Source: an uncultured Clostridia bacterium (GTDB lineage Bacteria > Bacillota > Clostridia > TANB77 > CAG-508). From it: a DNA stretch of 45,863 nt. The DNA lies in NCBI GenBank assembly GCA_934155625.1, contig CAKPHD010000007.1, forward strand, positions 1-45,863, in the 5' to 3' direction. The position numbers were made by a program, and so were the translations under genes. Under the pieces are notes generated by a model. It was not told the DNA's origin, searched no databases, and saw nothing but the letters and a program-made list of their open reading frames with translations. How positions within the stretch are numbered: position 1 is the stretch's first letter; each line of letters begins with the position of its first letter. Below are positions 39,125-45,863 of the stretch, in pieces.

Positions 39125-40603
39125 ATGGAAAATATAGGCTTATATCAAGATATAGCCAAACGAACTGATGGTGATATTTATATTGGAGTTGTTGGTCCTG
39201 TTAGAACAGGCAAATCTACTTTCATTAAAAAATTTATGGATTTACTTGTTATTCCAAATATAGATAATGAGTATAAAAAAGAAAGAGCAAAAGATGAATT
39301 ACCACAAAGCGCTGGTGGTCGCACTATTATGACTACTGAGCCAAAGTTCGTTCCTAATGAGGCTGTAGAAATTACAATAGATAAAAATTTAAAATTGAAA
39401 ACTCGTTTAGTTGATTGTGTTGGTTACTTGGTTGATAATGCAATTGGATATTTGGAAGATGATATGCCAAGGATGGTTAAAACTCCATGGTCTGAGGAAG
39501 AAATCCCTTTTGAAACTGCTGCAGAAATTGGTACCAAAAAAGTTATTGAAGAACATTCTACCATTGGAATTTTAATAACTACTGATGGTAGTGTTACAGA
39601 TATTCCTCGTGATGATTATGTAAAAGCCGAAGAACGTGTTGTCGGAGAGCTTCGTGCGATTAACAAACCTTTTATAATTTTATTAAATTGTGCTAATCCA
39701 TCTTCTCCTGAGGCAAGAGAGTTGGCTGTACAATTATCTGATAAATATAACACTAAAGTTATGCCTATCAATTGTGAAGATTTAACTGCTGATGACATAA
39801 ATTCTATGTTTGCTAATCTTCTTTATGAATTCCCTGTTGATGAGATTAAAATTAGTTTTCCTAAATGGATTGATGGTTTAGATTTTTCTCATCCATTGAA
39901 AGTAAAATTATTTGAACAATTACAAGATGCTTTTACTGATATTTCTGCTTTAAAGGATGTTTCTAACTGTGTTTCTAAAATTGAGAGTACTGACATAATT
40001 TCTAAAACTTTTGTTGATAATATTATGCTTGGCACAGGTAAAGTTTGTATCTCTATTCAATTAAAAGATGAATTATTTTATAATGTTCTTTCTGAAATGA
40101 CAGGTATGGAGATTACAAATGAAGGAGAACTTTTCTCTATTATGAGTGATTTGTCTACTACAAAAAAGAAATATGATAAAATTGCATATGCTTTAGAAGA
40201 AGTAAAAACTAAAGGTTATGGAATCGTCACACCATCTATTGATGAGCTAGTATTAGAAGAACCAGAAATGGTTAAACAGGGTTCTCGCTTTGGTGTAAAA
40301 CTAAGAGCTACTGCACCATCAATCCACATGATAAAAACTAATGTAACTACTGAGGTTTCTCCTATTGTTGGTTCTGAAAAACAGTCTGAAGAATTGGTTA
40401 ATTATCTTCTTTCTGGATTTGAAAATGATCCTACAAGTATTTGGAGTTCCAATATCTTTGGCAAGAGTTTGAATGAGCTTGTTAATGAAGGTCTACAAAC
40501 TAAACTTGCTAAAATGCCTGTTGAGGCTCAAATGAAACTTCAAGAAACTTTGGAACGTATTGTTAATGAAGGTTCTGGCGGATTGATTTGTATTATATTA
40601 TAA
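39125..40603 (+). CDS. spoIVA: SpoIVA, spore coat morphogenetic ATPase
   Basis: A 492-aa ATPase made in the mother cell that polymerises on the forespore to form the coat basement layer. The N-terminal GTPase-like domain shows GVVGPVRTGKSTFIKKFM (Walker A) and LVDCVGYLVDNAIGY (Walker B/switch), then TTDGSVTDIPRDDYVKAEER. The long middle and the C-terminal SpoIVA-specific segment follow, ending GSGGLICIIL. The length equals the Bacillus protein. An AAGGAGG site precedes ATG 39125. It is monocistronic, with a sigma-E-like promoter and a strong terminator. Its presence says the organism forms endospores. Confidence 0.98.
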   Translation: MENIGLYQDIAKRTDGDIYIGVVGPVRTGKSTFIKKFMDLLVIPNIDNEYKKERAKDELPQSAGGRTIMTTEPKFVPNEAVEITIDKNLKLKTRLVDCVGYLVDNAIGYLEDDMPRMVKTPWSEEEIPFETAAEIGTKKVIEEHSTIGILITTDGSVTDIPRDDYVKAEERVVGELRAINKPFIILLNCANPSSPEARELAVQLSDKYNTKVMPINCEDLTADDINSMFANLLYEFPVDEIKISFPKWIDGLDFSHPLKVKLFEQLQDAFTDISALKDVSNCVSKIESTDIISKTFVDNIMLGTGKVCISIQLKDELFYNVLSEMTGMEITNEGELFSIMSDLSTTKKKYDKIAYALEEVKTKGYGIVTPSIDELVLEEPEMVKQGSRFGVKLRATAPSIHMIKTNVTTEVSPIVGSEKQSEELVNYLLSGFENDPTSIWSSNIFGKSLNELVNEGLQTKLAKMPVEAQMKLQETLERIVNEGSGGLICIIL

Positions 40604-40631
40604 TAAGGAAGGAGATTCCTCCTTCCTTATT
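40602..40631. terminator. Bidirectional terminator after spoIVA
   Basis: AATAAGGAAGGAG (40602-40614) and CTCCTTCCTTATT (40619-40631) form a 13-bp stem with a 4-base loop. It serves spoIVA and the convergent gene ending at 40641. Confidence 0.8.
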
Positions 40632-40640
40632 TACCTGATT

Positions 40641-41150
40641 CTATTTAGAAAATTCTATATTATATGCAGTTATAAAATTTCCTGACATAGAAATATTTAA
40701 TCTACCTGTTTCTCCAATCTTTAATGCTCTTATAACCCCTTTAACTTTACAAATTTCTTGTTCTTTTTCATCTTTAAGTGTCGCTGTTATTGTTGTAATT
40801 GGTGTTTCAACATTAGAATTATTAGTTACATTCGCAGTTAAACTCGTTATTCCTGAATTATATATCAATTGAATATTTGTAATTGTTAAATTGTCAAGCA
40901 TTTTATCTGAATTTATAAGTGAACTTGTATTCAGTTTCATCCCATCTTCGGTTTCTTTAACATACTCACTTATAGAAGTATCATATAGAGATATTCCTTC
41001 ATTATCTTCTTTTGAATTATCGTTTAATTTATCTCTTTTCTTATTAATTTTTATTGTCAAAACTAGAACTATACAAATTATTATAATAATTCCAGGAATA
41101 ATAAATTTCAATTTATGTTGTTTTTTATTATTTTGCCTTTTCAAACTCAA
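40641..41150 (-). CDS. Single-pass membrane-anchored hypothetical protein
   Basis: A 169-aa protein. A strongly basic N-terminus (KRQNNKKQHKLK) is followed by a membrane helix at about 15-34 (FIIPGIIIIICIVLVLTI), a polar linker and a C-terminal beta-rich domain outside (LTITNIQLIYNSGITSLTAN, then TNNSNVETPITTITATLKD). The domain resembles FxLYD/DUF3426-type beta-sandwiches of anchored proteins, a guess by pattern. It starts at TTG 41150 with GAGGTG upstream. It follows the giant surface protein by 27 bases and probably shares its transcript, so it may help present or process it. Confidence 0.7.
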   Translation of the reverse strand: MSLKRQNNKKQHKLKFIIPGIIIIICIVLVLTIKINKKRDKLNDNSKEDNEGISLYDTSISEYVKETEDGMKLNTSSLINSDKMLDNLTITNIQLIYNSGITSLTANVTNNSNVETPITTITATLKDEKEQEICKVKGVIRALKIGETGRLNISMSGNFITAYNIEFSK

Positions 41151-41177
41151 TTTCTCACCTCACTATTAGCAATATTT

Positions 41178-44100
41178 TTATTTCAAATAAAGCGTAAATC
41201 TCGTACCTATTATACCTGACGCACTTGTCGTTCCAATACTACTACGATCACTTGATATAGTATTTCCATTTATTCCATAAGTACCTCCACGATATACTCT
41301 AAAGGCCGTATTGTTTGCTTCTTGCGTCATGTCCCTAACATTTGCACTTGTATCAAATATATTATTTATATAATCACTTCCATATTTTCCAGTTGTAGCT
41401 ACAGCACCTTCATGATTGCCAATTACTTTAAAAATCTTACTTGAGTCACTTCCTGTAAGCATCCAATTAAGCATTGCATCCCATTGACTTCCAAAAATCA
41501 TTGTTGAAGCAACATCATTGCTATCATAATATGGATTACTACTATTTATGCCACTTTCTTGGTCATAATACATATTATACCAATTAGCTGTCATTACTTT
41601 TTTCCCTCTAGTAGATTGTATTATTCCTTTATTTGGTGTTGATGTTTCATATCTTGCTACCCAAAATCCACCATACTCATTTACTGATTTTGCCATCTCA
41701 TTATACTTTTCATTCATATATTTTCCAAATTCATTTACAGAATTAAAATGTAATATTTTATTATAGTAAGCCTCAGAAGCATCATATGATGTTCCACTAT
41801 TTATATATTTCCATCCCAATTGTGTCCAACTATTAGTAATTAAACTTACCTCTCTATTACCTTTAGAAGTTCCTAATACATTTTTTGTAGATTGTACATA
41901 AGAACCTGTTTTATAATTTATCGAGTAATTGTATAATATTCCTTCATAGTAATTTGAATCTGTAGTCGCATAATTTCCTTGTTTTCTTGCCATCGGTTTA
42001 TAGGTATTATCACTTGTTGAGCTATTTGCTAATTCATTAGCTCTATTCTCATCATATATAGCATCTTTTACAGGAACCCAGACAAATTCATCTCCATCTT
42101 CTATAGTATTTCCTTTATTATCTTTTATTCTTTTTATAACCAAGCCATTTTTAACTTCGTTATGCAAATCATTTATTGCAAATCCAGCTGGTATTGTCGC
42201 GCTTTCTTCATTTACATCAGTAATTTTTGTTTTTGTCTCATAAATTTTAGAATATTCTTCTAGCTTCATTATGTTAAAACTATATATTGAGGTTCCTAAA
42301 TCTGTTATATTTTCATTTCCATCTGCATCTATTGTCTTTTCTTCTATATTTAAAACATTCTTACCATCTGTCACTCTAGCATATACGATATCTCCCACTG
42401 ATAATCCATCAATTTGCACACCAGTTTGAGGATTTTTTAAATTAGTTTTTAGCCAATTTCCATTTTCATTATAATTAGCTCCATTTTTTCCTATTTGGTA
42501 TTCTATATAATAACTATCTATTTCTTTAAAAGATTCATCAAAATCCACATATATTGTTCCATTTCCGTCTTTTCCATATATTGCATCAATAAAGACTTCT
42601 GATTTATCTATTTTATATTGTGTAGTTGTTGCTGTTCCCAAATCAATTTGTGCTGTTTTTCCACTATGATCATATACTGTAACTTTCATATCATATGTTG
42701 TACCTTGGTTTAATTCTTTATAAGTGTAGGTATTTCCAAAATTTGTGTAATCCTTATAATTAATATAATTTCCATTTTCGTCTGTAGTTCCACTTATACT
42801 ATATACATATTTTGCTATTCCAGAACCTGATGTACCAGTCGTATTATCAGGATCATATGCTGTAACTTTTACATTAATACTATTAGATTTTACATATGGC
42901 TTAGCATATGTTTTATTTCCTTCTTTGTCTATTCCTTCTTCTCTTCTTGCCAAATATGGATTAGTATCATCTTCTTCGTCTACAATATAGAGAGTAGTTC
43001 TTGTTCCAAATTGTCCACTAGCAGTTCCTGCATCTTGATTAGTATATTTAACCGCATTATTATTTTGACCGTAATATCCTCCTCTAACTATTTTAGAACT
43101 ATTTGAATAAACTCCCATACAAGTTTCTCCAACATTTCCTGCTAAGTCAAATATATTGTTTATGACATCATTTTCTGTTTTTCCAGTATTAGCCATCTTT
43201 GCATGATATCCGACTTTTGTGTCAATTAATAAATCACTATTTTTTCCTCTATTTATCCAATTTAAAACTGCACTATATTGTGAATTCCATATCATATTAG
43301 ATACTACGCTTTTTGAGTTATAGTATGGATTTGATTGATATCTATTACCATCAAGATAGTAATTCATATAATACCAAGTAGCATTTGAGTATGGTTTTTT
43401 ATCTGGAACTGAATTAACAACTATTCCTGTTTTATCTGTACCTGTTATACTTGCTTCATATCTTGCTATATAAAATCCACCATATTTATCAACTGAATTT
43501 ATCATATTATAATATTCTTCATTTATATATTTTCCAAATTCTTCTGCTGAATTATATCCTGCTGCCACTTTATAGAACATTTTATTTGTATCTCTATTTC
43601 CAGTTTTAATTATTGTATTTTCTATATCCCAAGTATAAATATTAGATCCATTAACATTAATCGTTACTAGAGATGGTTCTCTATAAACATTTGTACCTAT
43701 CTTACAGTTTAAATTATATGAGAATATGCCTTTATCTGATATTGCATAATAAATTCCCTCATAATACTTGCTATTATTTCCACTTTGATTCATGGCCATT
43801 GGTGTATATTGTTTTGTTATGCTTGTAGATGTATTTTTTATTGCATTTTCTACTGGAACCCATACAAATTGATTCCCATTTTCATCTTGTATTACTAATC
43901 CTTTTTCTATTGTATTTATCCAACCAGAAACTCCAACACTAAAGCCAGCTGGAATATATGCACTTTCTCCATTTGTATCTGTATATTTACTCGTTTTTAA
44001 ATATTGATTCGAAAATTCTTCTGAATATCCATCTAAGTAAAATACTGAATAATCACCTTGTTCATTACCATTACTATCAGCAAGTTTGGCAAGTATTATA

Positions 44101-45863
44101 TTCGTATCAGATAAATTACTAATTACATTTCCTATATTCCAAGTAGCTGAATCAAAATTAGTTGTATTATCTAATTCTTTTTCGCTTTCTAGCACTTTAT
44201 ATTTAATTTTGAATCCTGCATTTTCATAATTTTCTCCCATTGCAAGTATAGCCACACAATTAGGATTTGTTCCATAAAAACTCCTAATATATAAATCATC
44301 ATTTGAAATATTCATAGATTTTGTATTTACAGTTTTTATAATATAATCACTTTTATTTCCAACCTCATCTGATACTTTAACTCTTATATAATATTGTCTT
44401 GATTGTCGTAAATTTTCAAAAGTATAAGTATCTGTATTAGTATTTATTTCTTCTTCCCATGTAGTGCCATCTCCTGCTGATGAAATTGAATAATAATATT
44501 GTCCAATATTAGATTCATCTTTTACATTTGTTACATTAACCGTTATACTATTTACACCTGTTGTAAATTCTACGTCAAATGTTGGAGGTGTCATATCAGT
44601 AGAGTCTAATAAGTATAATGCCATTCTTGAACCATATGATTCTGCCATATCTGTTGGAATTTTTTCTGTTTTTGTAGCTGCCGAGTTTCCAGTAACATTA
44701 GAGAAATATGCTCCTCCTCTAGCCAATCTTTGCGATGTATTTTTTGACTCAACCGTTTCTTCATAAACATTTGAAATCAAATCATATATGTTACTAATTT
44801 TATCATTTTCGTAACTTCCAGACTTAGCAATATTTCCAGTTTTATTTCCATATGATAAATCTGTTGATGTTACTTTTGACTTATCACTTCCCTGTAATGC
44901 AAAGTTTAACATAGCATCATATTGACTTCCTGTTATCATAGAAGAATTTACGATTTTTGAACCATAATATACATTTGTGTTATTTTGCCTGTTATTTTGT
45001 TCTTTATATAATTCATACCAATTTTTATTACTAATAACATTTTCTCCTGCTTTAGAACCAACTTTTCCTGAATCAGTTCTAGTAGTTTCATATCTTCCTA
45101 CTAAAAATCCTCCATATTTATCAACTGATTTTATCATATTTGTATATTCAGAATTTAAATAATTGCCAAATTCATATGTAGAATCAAATCCCAAAATGTC
45201 ATTATATTTTGATTTATCAGCATCAAATGATGAACCAAATGGATTTTTACTAATATTCCATGTATATTTATCATTACTATTACCAGTAATCAGTGCTGGT
45301 TCTATATCTTTTGCTCCTCCTAGGCGATATCCAGTATCTGTAATATTTCCATTTCCTATAACCCCACTAAAAGAATAATATATTTTCTCAAAGTAATCAT
45401 TGTTTTCTTTTTGACGTCTTACCATAGGTGTATAATATATAGATGTTGATATTGAAGTAGCTGTTTCATTATAAATTGCATTTTGAGCAGGTATCCACAC
45501 AAATTCATTTTTTTCATTATCTTGTAGTACAAGTCCATGTGATACATTATTTTCATCTGATTTATTTGATACTTGAAAACCTTTTGGCACTACTGCTGTA
45601 AAATATTCACTATCAATATATGTTTTATTTTCATCTGATATTGTACCAATATCAATTGTTTCATTTGCTATTGTTATAGTTTTGTTTTTGCTTCTTGTTA
45701 GTGTTCCTTGTTCATTATTGCTCAATTGAACACAAATAGTGCTATATATTTGATATTCTTGTGGTTGGCTAATTGTTACTTTTTCATTATATGTACTTGA
45801 TGTCATAACTAAATTATATTCATTTGTTTTAACATTTTTCATATAATAATTGTATGTTAATGT
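41178..45863 (-). CDS. Giant surface protein with three FGE-like modules (5' end outside window)
   Basis: At least 1,561 codons; the frame is open to the right edge and the internal ATG at 45842 lacks a binding site, so the true start lies outside. Three modules of about 320-350 residues (residues roughly 75-394, 600-936 and 1205-1553 counted from that ATG) share one plan: FVWVPV near the start, YTPMA..., YGGFYIARYE, a WDAMLNW/YSAVLNW segment, NNIFDLAGNV, a RGG stretch and GTR..LYL at the end. This is the plan of the formylglycine-generating-enzyme-like (C-type lectin) fold, without the catalytic cysteines, so it is probably a binding module. Fibronectin-III-like and other beta domains lie between. 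No sorting signal is seen at the C-terminus. Function unknown, likely adhesion. Confidence 0.8.
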   Translation of the reverse strand, partial: TLTYNYYMKNVKTNEYNLVMTSSTYNEKVTISQPQEYQIYSTICVQLSNNEQGTLTRSKNKTITIANETIDIGTISDENKTYIDSEYFTAVVPKGFQVSNKSDENNVSHGLVLQDNEKNEFVWIPAQNAIYNETATSISTSIYYTPMVRRQKENNDYFEKIYYSFSGVIGNGNITDTGYRLGGAKDIEPALITGNSNDKYTWNISKNPFGSSFDADKSKYNDILGFDSTYEFGNYLNSEYTNMIKSVDKYGGFLVGRYETTRTDSGKVGSKAGENVISNKNWYELYKEQNNRQNNTNVYYGSKIVNSSMITGSQYDAMLNFALQGSDKSKVTSTDLSYGNKTGNIAKSGSYENDKISNIYDLISNVYEETVESKNTSQRLARGGAYFSNVTGNSAATKTEKIPTDMAESYGSRMALYLLDSTDMTPPTFDVEFTTGVNSITVNVTNVKDESNIGQYYYSISSAGDGTTWEEEINTNTDTYTFENLRQSRQYYIRVKVSDEVGNKSDYIIKTVNTKSMNISNDDLYIRSFYGTNPNCVAILAMGENYENAGFKIKYKVLESEKELDNTTNFDSATWNIGNVISNLSDTNIILAKLADSNGNEQGDYSVFYLDGYSEEFSNQYLKTSKYTDTNGESAYIPAGFSVGVSGWINTIEKGLVIQDENGNQFVWVPVENAIKNTSTSITKQYTPMAMNQSGNNSKYYEGIYYAISDKGIFSYNLNCKIGTNVYREPSLVTINVNGSNIYTWDIENTIIKTGNRDTNKMFYKVAAGYNSAEEFGKYINEEYYNMINSVDKYGGFYIARYEASITGTDKTGIVVNSVPDKKPYSNATWYYMNYYLDGNRYQSNPYYNSKSVVSNMIWNSQYSAVLNWINRGKNSDLLIDTKVGYHAKMANTGKTENDVINNIFDLAGNVGETCMGVYSNSSKIVRGGYYGQNNNAVKYTNQDAGTASGQFGTRTTLYIVDEEDDTNPYLARREEGIDKEGNKTYAKPYVKSNSINVKVTAYDPDNTTGTSGSGIAKYVYSISGTTDENGNYINYKDYTNFGNTYTYKELNQGTTYDMKVTVYDHSGKTAQIDLGTATTTQYKIDKSEVFIDAIYGKDGNGTIYVDFDESFKEIDSYYIEYQIGKNGANYNENGNWLKTNLKNPQTGVQIDGLSVGDIVYARVTDGKNVLNIEEKTIDADGNENITDLGTSIYSFNIMKLEEYSKIYETKTKITDVNEESATIPAGFAINDLHNEVKNGLVIKRIKDNKGNTIEDGDEFVWVPVKDAIYDENRANELANSSTSDNTYKPMARKQGNYATTDSNYYEGILYNYSINYKTGSYVQSTKNVLGTSKGNREVSLITNSWTQLGWKYINSGTSYDASEAYYNKILHFNSVNEFGKYMNEKYNEMAKSVNEYGGFWVARYETSTPNKGIIQSTRGKKVMTANWYNMYYDQESGINSSNPYYDSNDVASTMIFGSQWDAMLNWMLTGSDSSKIFKVIGNHEGAVATTGKYGSDYINNIFDTSANVRDMTQEANNTAFRVYRGGTYGINGNTISSDRSSIGTTSASGIIGTRFTLYLK

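Noticed and set aside
41178..45863. The giant protein as an active formylglycine-generating enzyme
   Set aside because: The modules keep the fold motifs but lack the copper-binding cysteine pair, and no sulfatase is nearby.

Overview
The window is AT-rich chromosomal DNA (roughly 30% G+C by eye) from an endospore-forming, Gram-positive member of the Clostridia, most likely an uncultured gut-type lineage. The evidence is a complete spoIVA with a sigma-E-like promoter, a sortase with an LPKTG substrate, cohesin and dockerin domains, GGAGG-type ribosome binding sites, and Firmicutes-type RecG, MutL, LysS, TsaD and FeoA/FeoB. Nearly all genes lie on the minus strand. The plus strand carries a hypothetical protein at 3579, a 57-aa protein at 23055, a tRNA-Thr, a small membrane protein at 36410, and spoIVA. 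I saw no phage, insertion sequence, CRISPR array or rRNA.

Layout. 1-1.3 kb: sufC behind a DtxR-like regulator with a cysteine cluster and a near-perfect autoregulated promoter; the suf operon continues off the left edge. 1.3-6.9 kb: a membrane-anchored hydrolase, an AglD/MprF-type membrane protein, a hypothetical protein, an RsmB/RsmF-type methyltransferase and an LRV-like protein. 6.9-9.7 kb: feoA-feoB with a cluster of GC-rich palindromic repeats. 9.7-18 kb: a surface block with a DUF975-CmpB fusion, a sortase, an LPKTG-anchored cohesin-like protein, a membrane-anchored cohesin/cadherin-like protein, a frameshifted dockerin-bearing glucosaminidase, and a leucine-rich-repeat-variant (LRV) protein. 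18-25 kb: mutL, an unknown protein with a possible RBS-switching leader, an RdgB-type NTP pyrophosphatase, a TrmA/RumA-type methyltransferase and an acyl-CoA synthetase. 25-34.5 kb: a secreted nuclease, a toxin-antitoxin pair, recG, an orphan HI0074/HepT-like gene, a phosphoesterase, tsaD, a site-2 protease, a Fic protein and lysS. 34.6-35.2 kb: tRNA-Thr and a decayed ORF. 35.2-40.6 kb: a DUF4363/DUF421 pair, a uridylyltransferase and hexapeptide-transferase pair that looks like a split GlmU, and spoIVA. 40.6 kb to the right edge: an anchored hypothetical protein and a partial giant surface protein with three formylglycine-generating-enzyme-like (C-type-lectin-fold) modules.

The most interesting signals are four. 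First, a compact cohesin-dockerin-sortase module in which the dockerin is on a peptidoglycan hydrolase rather than a cellulase. Second, a structured intergenic element present twice (12.07-12.21 kb and 36.81-36.95 kb), whose internal hairpin is preserved by compensatory changes and which sits inside long unrelated inverted repeats. Third, a family of ACCGGT-centred palindromic repeats concentrated in the feoA leader and the feoA-feoB junction. Fourth, two leaders (2.35 kb, 20.67 kb) in which the ribosome binding site is predicted to be sequestered.
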